Source: Azadirachta indica
Lineage: Eukaryota; Streptophyta; Magnoliopsida; Sapindales; Meliaceae
Assembly: GCA_022749755.1 (NCBI GenBank)
Contig: CM040450.1
Location: forward strand, 689,452-753,451
Length of the DNA: 64,000 nt
Direction of reading: 5' to 3'
The notes below the pieces were generated by a model, which was not told the origin of the DNA, searched no databases, and saw only the letters and a list, made by a program, of their open reading frames with translations. Positions 48,626 to 61,079 of the stretch are shown one piece after another; within the stretch, counting starts at the first letter, position 1, and each line of letters starts with the position of its first letter. Both the position numbers and the translations under genes were made by a program.

Positions 48626-49824
48626 AGGAGAATTCCCAATTCCCACTAGTTGTTTGAGGTCATATCTCGTTACCCCCTTGTTGTTTCTATAATATCCAAA
48701 ATCCCCCATTCGTCCGTTATAAATTTATAAATTATCTTTTGAATATAGTTTATTTAAACTTTAAATTTTTTTAACATGATATTCATAAATTGAATAATTA
48801 ATTTTATAATTTTAAAATAAATAAAATAATAATATTTAGTTTCAAAATTATTTTGTTTATTTTAAAAATTATAAAATTTGTCATTCAATTTTATTTAAAT
48901 TTTATTAAATTTATCGTGTTAAAAAAATTTAAAATTTAGATGTATTTTTATTTAAAAATAATTTATAATATTTTATTTAATATTAATATAAAAAATATAT
49001 TTATATTGATTAACACATATGAAAAAATATTATATAAAAAAAAATATCATTATTGTTACATGTATAAGTCTATCTATATAAATTAACAATTCAATATTAA
49101 TTACATATTACAATGGGTTCCAAAATTAAAATGTACTTCAAACTATAAAACTTTTGTGAAAATGTAGAATATGTAATAATATGATAAAACATTATCATTT
49201 TAATTTATATGTATAGATTTCTATATGTAATAGAAATAATATGATATTTTTTTAATATATTATTTTTTATATGTATTAATCAATATAAATAATATTTTTA
49301 TATTAAATAATAAATAAATTATTATAAATTATTTTTTGAAAAAAAGTTATCAAAATTTTTGAATTTTTCAAACACGATAAATTTATCAAATATTAAATAA
49401 AACATTATTATATTATTTATTTTAAAAATTATAAAATTGATCATAAGATTTATGAATATCACGCTAAAGGAAATTTAAAGTTTAAATAAATTATATTACA
49501 AAGATAATTTATAAATTATTTAATGTGTTACAAAATAATATATATTATTCTCTTCATATTTATTTTTAATTAGAATTTCACAATATTTTTTAATTAACTA
49601 CTATTATATAAAGGTGTAATCATTATTTTTAATAAATTAAAAATTTTTATGGTTACTTTGAAATTATTAGGACTAATTTTATTAATAATCTAAACTTTAC
49701 GGACTCACATGTTATTATACTCAACCTAGTTAATTAATAAAAGAAAATTTTGGGGCATTTTTGAAACAATAAGGGGGTAATGGGATATTACCTCAAAAAA
49801 TAGCATGGAATCAAGAATTCTACC
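48626..49824. mobile_element. Fold-back (almost fully palindromic) TIR element
   Basis: Flanks 'cattaaata' (48,617-48,625) and 'cgttaaata' (49,825-49,833) form a 9-bp duplication with one mismatch. The left end 'aggagaattcccaattcc' matches the reverse complement of the right end, 'gggtagaattcttgattcc'. Inverted similarity continues inward through 'gttacccccttgttgtttct' and 'aaatttatcgtgtt / aacacgataaattt', so the arms cover most of the 1.2 kb. No coding potential. It is a Mutator-like or Foldback-type non-autonomous element. Confidence 0.68.
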
Positions 49825-49983
49825 CGTTAAATATTTGTAGCTCAACGAGACACTTTATCTTTTTGTATTACAATGTAGCATTAAAATAATTGTTGTATCA
49901 CATTAAGATAGAGAAAAACTTAGAGTAGTTAACTAAATTATCTCGTATTTGTAATGTATCATTAAAATTGAATATTAATTCGC

Positions 49984-51674
49984 GGCAAAATGCCTTAGAC
50001 CCTTTTAGGGTTTGAGGTAATCACCCAATTTCCCTTTAATGTTCCGAAAATACTTTAAACACCCTTTCTTTTACTTCTGTCCAAGATAAAAAAGTTAACT
50101 TTGAGAGTAAAAATGTAATTTGTTATTTTAAAAAATTGAAAATAAAAGTGATGGTGACCTTACAAAGTCCAAAGCCAAGATGATGATCACCAAATAAAAA
50201 AATAATTTAAAATTAAAAAAATAGAAAAATATAATATTAAAATAATATGACATGTGTACTCATGTAATCTTAAACTTTTTATTTTCAATTGTCATCATTT
50301 TTTTTTCTTCTCCCTCTTTTCATTTTCTCTTTTACGTTCTTGGTAGCCAATCTCTCCCCTGTGAAATCATTCTTTTGCAAAGACGACGAATCCATGGTTA
50401 AGGGCTAAGGATGCAAACAAGATGATAAGAGTGGGCACATTTCTATATATGTCGAGGCTATGTACAATAGTAAAAGAGGGTGGGATGATAGAGAAGGATG
50501 CGTATAAGGTGGTAGCGGTGGTGGTGGGAACGCCAGCGATGAAACAACAGAAGGGGGGTGATAAAATGGTGGTGCTAGGGGGATGAACATAGTTTGGTTT
50601 TTGGATGACCCATAGGTTTTGAGCTTTTTGGTTGCAGAGGAAAGGATCGATGAATCAATTTGGATGGGTGAAGAAATTGGATGGATTTTGGTTGAAGAGA
50701 AAGGAGAATTTGTGAAATTATTGGACTAAGCTTATGATTTTGTGAAAAATTTGCAATCTTTTCCTTTTTTTTTCTCCGTGATATTTTATATGTACAAGGC
50801 TTGTCTTTAAAATACAAGATCAGAAGAAGTGACATGAATTGATTACAGAAGGTGATTAAAGTAAAAAAAAAAAAAGAAAATAGAAAAGAAGTTGAAGGAT
50901 GAGGGGTTTATACATTAGTGGAAGATTGGTTGTTCGAAATTAATTTGTTCGTTTGTTTTTGGCAAAGATGAAAGAGCTAGTTTTGCTAAAGGAGGTTCAA
51001 TGGTGTTTGAAGAAATTATGTCAAGGAATGAAAAGAAATACATGCAAAAAGGAGGAATATGATAAGAAAGGAAAGTCAAAGACAAGTAAGGAAGGTAATT
51101 TGCAAAAGGAAACAACTATTGTGGTGGAAGGATAATGGAAAGATGCATATTTAGTCTCATTTTGATTTTGGGCAAAATTAAAACTTGCAGTGAGATGAAT
51201 AACAGAGGGTGAAGAAAGATAAAATTAAAAAGAAGTTGAGGACAAGACAATTTTTTTTATTTCAATAAATTCGTGATTTCATTGTTATTTAGTTTAATTG
51301 AAATATTATTTAATTAGTTCATTTTACGTCAAAATAAACAAATTATTTAGTACTTTAAAGTTAATATATTATTATATTAATAATTAATGAAAGAGTAGAA
51401 AAAGTAAACCCTAATATATATATATATTATTAAACCCCAAGATATTATATATATTATTATATTAAATTAATATTTATGGGACTCAGACAATTTGTTCAAA
51501 ATTTGTATTATAGGCACCACTATCTGCCACAAAGGGTATTAGAGTAATTGCAGCCAAAAGTTTCTTTTTTAACTTGGACGGAAGTAATGGCAGGGGTGTC
51601 CAAAGCATTTTTGAAATGTTAAGGGAGAACTAGGTAATTACCTCCAACGTTAAGGGGATCTAGGGAATTTTTCC
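49984..51674. mobile_element. Mutator-like element, 1.7 kb
   Basis: The left end 'ggcaaaatgccttagaccc' pairs with the reverse complement of the right end, 'ggaaaaattccctagatcc'. The arms stay alignable for about 120 bp through 'gaggtaatcaccc', 'tactttaaacaccc / tgctttggacacccc' and 'acttctgtccaag / acttccgtccaag'. The flanks 'ttaattcgc' and 'ttaatttgt' match at 7 of 9 bases. The interior has a GC-richer patch (about 50,290-50,700) with 'ggtggtagcggtggtggtgg'-type words and unrecognised short frames on both strands (50,405-50,835 minus; 50,953-51,135 plus). No transposase. Confidence 0.65.
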
Positions 51675-51679
51675 TTAAT

Positions 51680-51880
51680 TTGTGCTTAAAAGTTCAAAAT
51701 ATTTTATGTATATATTATTAGTTTTGAAAATCGAGCCAAAATGCAAGTTTTTGAAACCTAAGGTGAGAACCAAAATATAAAATTTTAAACCATTAAAAAA
51801 GACCAAAATGTAAACTTTTCAAACCTAATAAACAGTGTCCATGAATAGTATGTAAATAGTGTCGGTGAATAGTCTATGGT
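51680..51880 (+). repeat. Internal fragment of the SIRE-like LTR
   Basis: It matches an inner segment of the copia LTR copies (41,085-41,240 and 53,820-53,990), sharing 'tattattagttttgaaa', 'gaccaaaatg' and 'aaacttttcaaacct'. It joins abruptly to a gypsy LTR fragment at about 51,885. Confidence 0.6.
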
Positions 51881-51884
51881 GGCT

Positions 51885-53045
51885 GCGTACCTTGAGTATT
51901 AGTGCTACCTGGATTGTTAAATGATGTTTCTGCATGATTTTGAACCATTGGATCACCATTTGATAGCCAGATTTGGCCAAATCTTAGATTTTTAAGTTTT
52001 AGCATGATAAGCCAACATTATCCAATTTGAGAAAGAGAGAACAATAGAAGGATTCTAGTCAGATAAAGGTGGAGAATCAACAAATCCTTGGAGGAAATCG
52101 GAAGATACTCGAAGAATTACAGACAAGAAGCATCAATCAAGCTAGTTTTATTGCTTTATCTCTTGATTTTCTCTTGAATTTCATTTGTTATTGTTATTTA
52201 TTCTAGTTCTAAAGAATGATGAATTTTAAGCTAATGTTGTGTTGGATTTGAATATGTTAGGCTAAACGTTATATTCTAAGGTTTTGATGTAATCTAGTTA
52301 GATTATGTTTTGATTGATTGGGATTTTGTTAATATAAGTATGTTCCATTCATTTTTGTTTTCTTATACTTAAATGTTCTAATTTGTTGAAAAAAGAATTA
52401 GTTGAATTATCATGAATGAATGATGCTTGGGAGAGACTAATTTGTTCATTAGAACTGGAAGAACATAGTTTACGAACATTAAGAGTTCAAGAAGATATCG
52501 ATGTTTAGACAATCAAATTAATACTAGCAACGTCAAGGGACTGAGAGGTGATTAAGTCTTTGATTATTAATAATTGGTAATGCTAAATGAATGTGTAATT
52601 AATTGAGTTAGCAAGTATATCAGCTAGGTTGGTTAAACATAGGACATGGTTCAACATTTAGGAAAGGTAACAAGGCTAAACTATAACCAATGATTAGTGA
52701 CTGAAGTTGAAGCATAAAGTATTAGCAAGTCCAAATTAGGACAAATATATTGATAATTAGGTAAAGTTAAGGCCCTATAACGATTTTCTTACTATTTTCA
52801 CATGTTTTCTCTATTAGTTCGGCTTCTTGTTTATTTTTGCTGTTACTAAATTAGTTAATATGGTTTATAATTTTTTTTAGTTTCATCTCTTAAATTAAGG
52901 TTTGCCTTGATAAAATTGATTTTATTATAATTGCAGTAATTAGCCTAAATTCAGAAAACTCAATCTTCATGAGCATGACAAATATCATTGTACTAATTAT
53001 ACCATCCTATATATTTGCTTGTTGCTGAGATCTCGTAATGTTAAT
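51885..53045 (+). repeat. Gypsy LTR, third copy, 5'-truncated
   Basis: It corresponds to about 39,165-40,303 of the 3' LTR, sharing 'gattctagtcagataaaggt', 'tagttagattatgttttgat' and 'aatgctaaatgaatgtgt'. It is joined on its right to a copia RT relic at the same position as the first copy, but no gypsy internal region is present. Confidence 0.7.
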
Positions 53046-53059
53046 AAATCTAAGAGACA

Positions 53060-53570
53060 ATGAAAATTGGTATAGTTCATGATAACGTGCTCTCGGGGCT
53101 TGTTTGAGGCCATATAGAGCTTCGTTTAGGTAGGAAACATGTGTTGGATTGTTTGTATCAATGAGCTTGAAGGTTGACTCATATAAATGTCCTCAGTTAA
53201 ATGCCTATAAAGAATAGCATTGTTGACATTTAGTTGCTTAAGCAACCAGCCTTTTAAAGTGTAAGGCCGATGACTTGGGCAGTGGTCAGTGTGATATAAG
53301 ATAAAATATCTTATGGTATTTAATACTTGAGCATTGGTGGAAATCTTTAGCAACTATAAGTGTTTTATAGCATTCGACCAATCTATCTGGGTTTCATTCT
53401 ATATAGAACATTTATGTGTACCCACTAAATTTTGCGAAGAGTCGAAAAGTATAAGAGTCCAATTTCCATTGCAAAAAAGTGCATTAAATTCATTAGACAT
53501 TATTGTACGTCATTCGGGTTATTTTAAAACTTGATAGGTAGGGTTTTTTGGGGTGGATAAAGTTGTGGTC
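53060..53570 (-). pseudogene. Ty1-copia reverse transcriptase N-terminal half, second copy
   Basis: The minus-strand frames include 'QLNVNNAILYRHLTEDIYMS' within the open stretch 53,126-53,353 (family 'QLDVNNAFLHGDLTEEVYMxQ'). Upstream, decayed forms of the 'W..A...E..AL..N.TW.LV' start of copia RT are readable in the 53,350-53,540 interval. It aligns with 40,330-40,841 at what looks like about 80-85% identity. It is bounded on the left by gypsy LTR and on the right by the SIRE-like LTR, exactly as in the first copy. Confidence 0.72.
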
Positions 53571-53572
53571 GA

Positions 53573-54967
53573 TGTTAGCCTTAAGGCTTATAATCCATTA
53601 TTTTAATGATAACAACTATTGATAATTTTAACTTATTAAATTCTTCTTCTAGCATTTATTGTGATTTTTTTAGCATAAAGAATTTGAGCAATTGTGAAGA
53701 CGCAAAGAACATCCAAAATAAAAGCATTGAAGAAAAACATAATGGAAAACCTTGAGCAAATTGAAGAATTGAAGACATAAACATTAGATATTTTTATTTG
53801 TAATTTTTCATTGAAATTGAATATTAATTTACACTTAAAAGCTCAACGATGCTTTATGCATATCATTAATTTTGAAAATCAGACCAAAATCTAACTTTTT
53901 AAAATCTAAAATAAGGACCAAAATGTAAGATTTTAAAACACTAAAAAATGATCAAAATGCAAACTTTTCAAACCTATGAACAGTGTCGATCAACTAAACC
54001 TACAAATTTGGTTGATTAAATCGAAGGCAGAATTTCTCCCAAGGTCAATTGCATACTTGGTCGACCAACTTGGGTCTTTGGGCCAACTAAAATGGCTAAC
54101 ATGGTCTACTGACTTCTTGAATTTCTAGTTTTTGTCTTTCGATTTTCATTCCGATCAACTAATATGACTATTTCTATCGATCGAGCTTTTGAAAATTCAA
54201 GTTTTACCCTTCTAATGGCTAGTAACGGCTAGTTTTCTAGCTTTGGCTATAAATACTAGCCTAAATTCATTTGAAATAACTTTTGCACATTTGGAAAACC
54301 TAGGAAATATATATTCTACAAGTGCATTACAAATATTTGAGCTTTCACTTGCAAATCAAACATCAAATTTATTACACACTATAGCTTTCATTTGTAACAT
54401 TCGAAAGAGGAATGTTTCAATATTACTTAATTATACTCTTTGATTAAGGATAATTTTCCTTGTAATTATTATGAGGTTGAGTACGAAGGAAACACACTTG
54501 ATGTGAGGTTTGAGTGACACCTTTAAGACACTTGGTTGTAGATGTTAGAGAGGCACCCGATCAAGTCCTTTTAGTGTAAGGTTTAAATGGCACCTAAAAA
54601 TTCACTTGGAGTTGTATTTGATTGCCTTAGGTTAAGGCACAATAATGGAATCCTCAAGCAGGTTAGCTTAGAGGTGTAGACGTAGGCCAGAGTTTGCAGA
54701 ACTACGTAAAAACTATTGTATTTGATTTTTCTCCCTATACTCTTCATTATTGTTTATGTTGATATTAGTTATACATATTACTCTTATACAATTGAAGCTT
54801 GAATTGGTGGTATTTATATATTAGTGGTCAAGATTGTGCATTTAATTTATGTATTACACTTTAGAAGGATTTTAATTGCTTGATGTTGGTATTAGGTTGC
54901 TTAAAATTTGTTAAAATCTATAAAATCCTAATTCAACCCTTTTTTGGATTGCCTTAGTGGTATTTCA
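53573..54967 (+). repeat. SIRE-like copia LTR, second copy
   Basis: It starts 'tgttagccttaaggc' and ends 'gtatttca' before 'ttggtatcag', a partial primer-binding site after which the similarity stops. At about 1.39 kb it matches the copy at 40,842-42,222 in length and order of landmarks. No gag follows, so the unit is truncated there. A 66-codon frame at 54,243-54,443 is LTR-internal. Confidence 0.75.
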
Positions 54968-56500
54968 ATTGGTATCAGCCTGGTCCACTTCATTTTGTTT
55001 AGTTGTTTGATATTTTGTAAAATTATTTTAGCAAAATGACATTATTTTGATGATAAAATATATATAAAATGACGTCATTTTGATGAGGAGAATATAAAAT
55101 AATGTTTTTTAGAAAATTTCAAGTTCTTAGAACTTGGAATTGAAACCAAACTGAAAATATATATAAAACCAAACCAAGCACATCGATTGTAGTCTAGTCC
55201 AATCTAGTTTTTCAAGTCTAGTCCAATTTTTAATTGCCAACCCTAGAGATATGAAAGCATATTCCCTTAAAAGTTTACTTTGCATGTTATAGAGTGATGA
55301 TGTTCATGAGGAGATTTACTTAAAAATTAATTCCACAAATGTTACATGCTGTGAGATGAATCTAACTCATCTCTTATTCGAATTAAGATTAAATAAAGTA
55401 AAATGCAAGCTCATCAACTTTGACACTACTTCTGCTTTTGACCCAATGGCATTTAAACATAGGGATTATTACCATGTGGTAGATAAGTTCTCATGTCTCA
55501 ATGATAACTTTATAACATGACATATCTTTGACAATAAAATGTTTTCCTTCGTGATTGAAATTTGCATCGTTGTGGCAAGAACATAAACCATATTATTTCA
55601 ATTTATTTAATTATTATCTTGATTTCAAATTTGAAAATGACAATCATGAATTGCATAGCCTAAATACTTTGTTACATAAAGATGAGATCTTTAAGATAAC
55701 CACATAAACGATTGTGATATCCATTAGCTATTGTCAAATTGTATATATACCCACATGCAAAAATTGAAATATATAAAAATGACCAATTTATATGAATTCA
55801 AAATGTAATTAGATTATGAATAAATAAATAAATTTTTTTGCCAACCAATATGCAAAGCTATAATTGTGTTTACCTCGTAACTATTTATTGTTTTTAAAGC
55901 ATTGTAGGTGTTGCCTCGTTAACCATATGCTTACTAAATTTTGAGAAAAACAAACCATTAATTATCAGTTATTAATTTATTTATGATTCAAGTTATTATT
56001 ATCTTAAAATTAATAGGATGAGAAACTTACTCTATGAAAGGTTGTAGTACTTTGATGTTCTTAATACATACAAATGTGTTGAATCTACTAATTTTTTTTT
56101 TTGTTATCAACTTTCACTCAATATATACTATTGGGTTGAATCTAGTATTTTATATTATCTTGTTACAACGCTAATGTGTGTGTGAATAATAAAGTGATAA
56201 GTAAGACTGTCGAGCCCCCAAGGATTAAGTTTTTGAATTAAAGTTAAATATTATGACTATGACAACTTAATTTTATTTAGGCAACCTAATTTCATGAAAT
56301 AAATTTAAATATAAAAGCAAAATCAAATAACAAACTAATTTTAATTAAATGGAAATCTCTATGACAATAGTTGTAGATTCTTGATTTCACTTACTTAGCC
56401 CCAAGCTTTCCGTAAATAGCAATTGTTAATGTGTTTGGATTCAATTCACCATTCACTCGTTTTAAACTGACCTCATTTACTCGTTAAAAATAATATGTCA
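54968..56500. other. Intergenic DNA with element fragments
   Basis: The first 250 bp contain 'aaatgac(g)t(c)attttgatga' repeated at 55,035 and 55,067 and a 'gtctagtccaatctag' / 'gtctagtccaattt' pair, probably ends of small elements. 'gtcgagcccccaaggatt' at about 56,209 resembles a word common in non-coding parts of plant LTR elements. No gene is seen. Confidence 0.4.
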
Positions 56501-56522
56501 TAGAGAGTAGCTGTGGCACGAG

Positions 56523-56831
56523 TCAATTGTAATTATGCATATGACCTTTAAAGACTTCTATAAATCTCTCAAGTGGATACATCCACTTGAAGTAAATTGA
56601 TCTGCATACCTTATATTTATGCACAAGGTAGATTATTAAATGGACCATAATGTCAAAAAATAATGGAAAGGATATCATTTCTAACAAGAACAATATTTTT
56701 GTAGTATCACTTTCCATTTGATCCAATTTAGCAACTTTAACCACAATGCTCCATAAGCACTGAAGAGAAACTATAGTCATATAATGGCACATATATATAT
56801 GTGTGTGTGTGTGTATGACATGTTTTGACAT
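56523..56831 (-). pseudogene. CACTA transposon protein fragment (DUF4218-like)
   Basis: This open 102-codon minus-strand stretch contains 'KLDQMESDTTKILFLLEM', 'FFDIMVHLIIYLVHKYKVCR' and 'YFKWMYPLERFIEVFKGHMH'. It follows the DUF4218 pattern of plant CACTA transposons (E.ldkle..i...Lc.LE..FPPsFFdimvHL..HL..E...gGpv..RwMYP.ERyl..lK). The start of the frame is low-complexity His/Thr translation of an AT/GT microsatellite (56,791-56,816), so the real similarity begins after it. No other transposase parts or terminal repeats were found nearby. This is a decayed fragment. Confidence 0.72.
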
Positions 56832-57885
56832 AATGCACTATACTAATAATGGTAAAGATTATTGCATCAAAATATGACAATCATGGCATAAGAATGTATT
56901 TTTTTTAATTTTGAAGAAAACTAAAATTTTTTTGAGCAAGTATATATATAAATGAATACTGAAACCTAACAAAAGAGATAAGAAGACTTTGATGGAATCA
57001 GATTACAAATAATTTATATGTTATATTAAAGATAAATAATGGAAAAAAAAGACTCATAAGAATGATAGAAACCAATTATAAGATTAAAAGTATACACTAA
57101 ATAAAGATATAAGCACATGAAAATGATTCATGTATATCCTCATGTCTTACAAGTATGTTGATTAAAAATACAAATCAGTTACAAAAAAAAAAATGAGACA
57201 ATTACATAATGATATAGAAGAATCAAAGCAATCATTAATTAGTAAAATTTAGTTCCAAATGAAGTGTCCTTGAGGTCAATGTAACAACCTCATACCTTAA
57301 TTGACTATATAATCACTTAATAAATATGACAATGTCAACTATAATAAAAAACTTATAAGTGCAAAATAATAAAGAACAAAATAGAGAAGACTTCTAAAAT
57401 AACAGGCTTATGAAATATATATTGATACTAATGGTATAAGGAAAAGACTTTTAAATAGCGATAAACTTGATTTAATTTGTTAGGTATAATGATCACTGCT
57501 TAATGCTTAGGTTTTGGTTCATAACTTCATTTCAGATCAAAGACTATATATAATAAAAATTCATATAAATTTATATATATTTTTGTAAACAATAGATAAG
57601 TATAACATATATATTACAATTAATCTAAAAGTCCATCTTGAGACAATGTTTATGTGCTCCTCCATTGCTTCATTCACTTCCTAAACTTTATATTACAATA
57701 TCAAAAATGTACTTAGAAATTTAATAGTTTATAACTAAACAAAATTACTGAATAATTAATTATATTATTTGACTCAATTGCTTAATAAAATTCAACGTCA
57801 TAAATGCATACTTTTTCATATGATCAATCACCAAAAAGTAAAGAAAGAAACTAATTTTACCCAAAAAACCGAATAGATTTAAGAG
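56832..57885. other. AT-rich intergenic DNA
   Basis: No gene recognised. It may include remains of the CACTA or hAT elements on either side. Confidence 0.45.
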
Positions 57886-58320
57886 TCAAAGAACTCCTAA
57901 ATAATCAAGAGTAATACATTCTCCAGTACTAAATATTGACTTAGAAGCAATGGTAGAGATTAGAATTGCAAAAACATCTTTCGCTAGTTGAGACAGATTT
58001 TGATATATATTTTGTATAATTTAACTTCCACCAATAAAGGCATCAAAATTTTCATGACTGGGAGGCTCAATATTTTCCAACAAATATCTATCAATCTCAT
58101 GTTTCCCTTTAATGTTATGGTTTGTTTCCTTTTGTGTTGTAAACTATTGAAAAGATCACAAGGTTTGTTGAATAATGACTAAAGTATCATCATCATCATC
58201 ATCATCATCCATGAGCACACTTGATAACTGTTTGGTATAAGAAGGTTGATTAGTACCAACAGATCTACAATCCATATCATTTGCATTAATGTTTGCAAAC
58301 ATAAATTTTATAACAAACCG
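57886..58320 (-). pseudogene. hAT transposase C-terminus, relic
   Basis: On the minus strand, an acidic linker including an Asp run encoded by the (ATC)n microsatellite is followed by 'HEIDRYLLENIE' and 'ENFDAFIGGS', an in-frame stop, then 'NLSQLAKDVFAILISTIASK' and 'SIFSTGECITLDYLGVL' before TGA at 57,886. This is the hAT dimerisation domain (family pattern 'yP.Ls.mArdiLaipvSTvaSEsaFStgGrvld.yRssL'). The usual 'WW' is 'IG', the usual 'SE' is 'SK', and an internal stop breaks it, so it is not functional. Upstream exons could not be traced. Confidence 0.72.
58186..58209. repeat. (ATC)8 microsatellite
   Basis: Eight ATC units; on the minus strand they read as GAT and encode the Asp run of the hAT relic. 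Confidence 0.9.
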
Positions 58321-60059
58321 TTAATGTGTTTTATAATGGTTTCAACTGTGTTAGAATCTTACTAAGATTTGAAATACTATACTACAAACTCTATTTTAGA
58401 AAACGTGCTAACATAACTGATGAATATTTAATAATGTAGGTTTATCAAGAGAAAAAATTATGATTTACACTTAATAATGTCTTTATGTTCCCCAAAAATG
58501 AAGCATATTCTTTTATATTAAATTGTAAAACATGAATTGGACTAAATAGTTAATTTTGTGCAGGTTTCATATAATGAGCGTATCTTTCAATTTAAAATAC
58601 CAATTGATATGATTCTTAGGCTAAACAAACATAAACTCATTATTTCACAACTTTGTAAAATAAAGGTTAGACCAGTTCGAGCAATTAATAGGACAAAATT
58701 AGGCTTCAACAGAACTCTCAAGTGCATCTTCGGATCAGTCCAACATTCTTCTGTATTTTGGCCGTATCTCTCAAAATACGTACCCAGAAAATTATATGAT
58801 TTAATGTTCCAGAAAGCTAACAAAGAGCTCTAAATTGTTTATGTTTTATATATTCTCAAATTTTAACTAGTTGGCTATCAAAAAGAGCCATCATTCTAGA
58901 AGAGTGGTAGAGAAATGCAACTTGAACATTTATATCTATTTTCAACACAACTTACGTTCTACGAAATCAATAAGGGTGAGATATAGACCATTAAAAAGCT
59001 GAGTCATCCATCTACAACTTTAAAAGAGACCATTTCACAAATTTCTGTGGTTTTAATTGTCAAAAATGTGTTACAAATTGGTAGAGCATGATTAATTGAA
59101 AATTGGCAAATTATGTTCATACATGTGAAGCATCTTTTGTTTTACCTATATAAAGGAAGATGTAGAAGTGAGGAAGGGGGATCTTAGTTATGATTTTGTT
59201 TCCTTTTTGTAATTTGAACTTCAATTAAATAATTTTCTTTCTAAATTAGTAATTAGGGCTAAGGGTGTAGTTTTGTTGATTTTATAGCATTGTTCTTTTA
59301 TCATTCTAAGTTGTGCTCAATGTAAAATCTTTTCAATTGTGAATTATATTTCTTAAAAGTGTTTTGGTTTGTTAGGAGGCTTGATTCATTATTAACAAAA
59401 GGTACACTAAATGCTTGCACATTTTCTACAAACCAAGAATAAAGTATGTTATAACTTTCACAAATAAATTGAATGATTAATCTTTTATTTTGTTATCTTT
59501 TCTTCAAAGAGATATTGTGATGTATTTCAATATATTTATCTTCGGATTAAGATTATGTATTAAGTGATTCTTAATTGAGTTAAAAAAAATGAGTAAAGAA
59601 TGATTTTTATAATTATCAACAAAATGAATCCCTAATGCCCTAATAGTTAATAACATTAAATTTACATTCAACAAGTAACAAATTCATTTTATTTTCATCA
59701 TATTTGTACATTGGATTTGTGAACCTTGTATAACATATTTCCTGTGGACCGACACTCGGACTTTCAAACTTTATTACTTGAAACAACCTATACTTAGGAG
59801 TTACAACCTTTAAATTGTAGCAATAACCACAATAAGTAAAATTTGTTTGATTCATAAATTTAGTTGCACCCTAATATTTATAAAACTTCTTCATATTTGT
59901 TGCTATATTGTCTAACAAAGCATCTTGCACTAATATTTATTATCACATTGTTGAACAAAGAATATAAACTTGACAAGAATTGAGGTAGTCTAGAAGCTCT
60001 AAATATTTGGTGAAATGAAGTTATTTTTGGCTAAAGTTTAATGTCCATAAATCAAGATA
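58321..60059. other. Intergenic DNA with retroelement-like words, one unrecognised ORF
   Basis: A 91-codon plus frame (58,558-58,833) with overlapping minus frame is open, but its protein is unrecognised. The sequence around it ('ggacaaaattaggcttcaac', 'ggccgtatctctcaaaa') looks like non-coding LTR-element DNA. 'cctgtggaccgacactcgga' near 59,740 resembles the tail of a gypsy LTR. Confidence 0.4.
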
Positions 60060-60520
60060 GAGACTTGTTGAAACTGATGATTCATGTGATAGTTATTTTG
60101 ATTAAGAGGTAGTTAAGAAAACTTCGTTAATGAGTTGGATCAGACACAGTGAGCTGGGTAAGATAATTCAATTAAGGTGGAAGGAAATTAGTTAAGATTC
60201 TCACAAAGGAACCTTGGTGATGACTAGCTTATCAAAAGGTTGGAGAGTATAAAGTAGGGATATGTAACTTCATTTAGGTTTTTCTATTTTGCTAAAAAAT
60301 ATAATGAAGAATAATAATAGCTTAAGTGTAATAATGTGTTGTTCTATTCTATCTTCTTTGCTCTTTGAAAAAGACTGTAACCTTCACATCTAATGAATAA
60401 AATGTTAGAAAAGACTATCTATCACACGGAGATGTAGGCTTGTTTACATCTAAACGATGCAATCTTGTTCAATATCTTATTCCTTTTCTTTTCTTAGTTG
60501 TAGTTGTGTCTGTTAGTTGA
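60060..60520 (+). repeat. Solo-LTR-like remnant
   Basis: It begins near 'tgttgaaactgatgattcat'. It contains 'gtaaccttcacatctaatga', 'cacacggagatgtaggc' and 'ctaaacgatgcaatc', words typical of the R/U5 part of Ty1-copia LTRs ('...cgtggatgtaggc...aaccacgtaaat...'). No partner LTR or primer-binding site was seen, and the end is uncertain. Confidence 0.4.
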
Positions 60521-61079
60521 TTTTCTTGATTTGGAATCTTATTCATTATAATAATTGTTGCTAAAACAACTTGGATAAAGCTTAGAGAAAGCTTTATATT
60601 TGCAAATAATTTTATAATATTGATTCTATCTATATCTGAATAAATTTCTTATTCTATATGTTTGCAAAATAAAAAAGGTCTGGAGATATTTTATTTGTTT
60701 TAAAACAAAACCAACACATATAGATGTTATGAATAGTTTTACTTGCTAAGTTGATGATTCACCCCTTGTCAATTAACATTTTTCAAATTAGATTTATGCT
60801 TAAGGTAGTGAGTTGATAATTCATTTTGGAAGCTAGCGTATGGATTTCTATTGCCTTTACAGGTGAATAAGCATTGTTTTTGCCATTTTTTTTTTATTCA
60901 AATTGTATGTTGAAGTTTAAAATTTTATTAGTGACTATTATTGGCTAAATGTAGGATTTGTTACTTGAGTCTTTTTGAGGAAATATTGAAAATATTTGAG
61001 TAATATTTTTGAGATATTTTAGTTAAGAATAGAAAGATTCGTTGGTAGGTATGTAGTTAATTAATCTAATCAAATAAGC
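60521..61079. other. Intergenic DNA
   Basis: Nothing recognised. Confidence 0.4.

Noticed and set aside
58558..58833. 91-codon plus-strand open frame with an overlapping minus frame
   Set aside because: Surrounding words look like non-coding LTR-element DNA and the protein is unrecognised.
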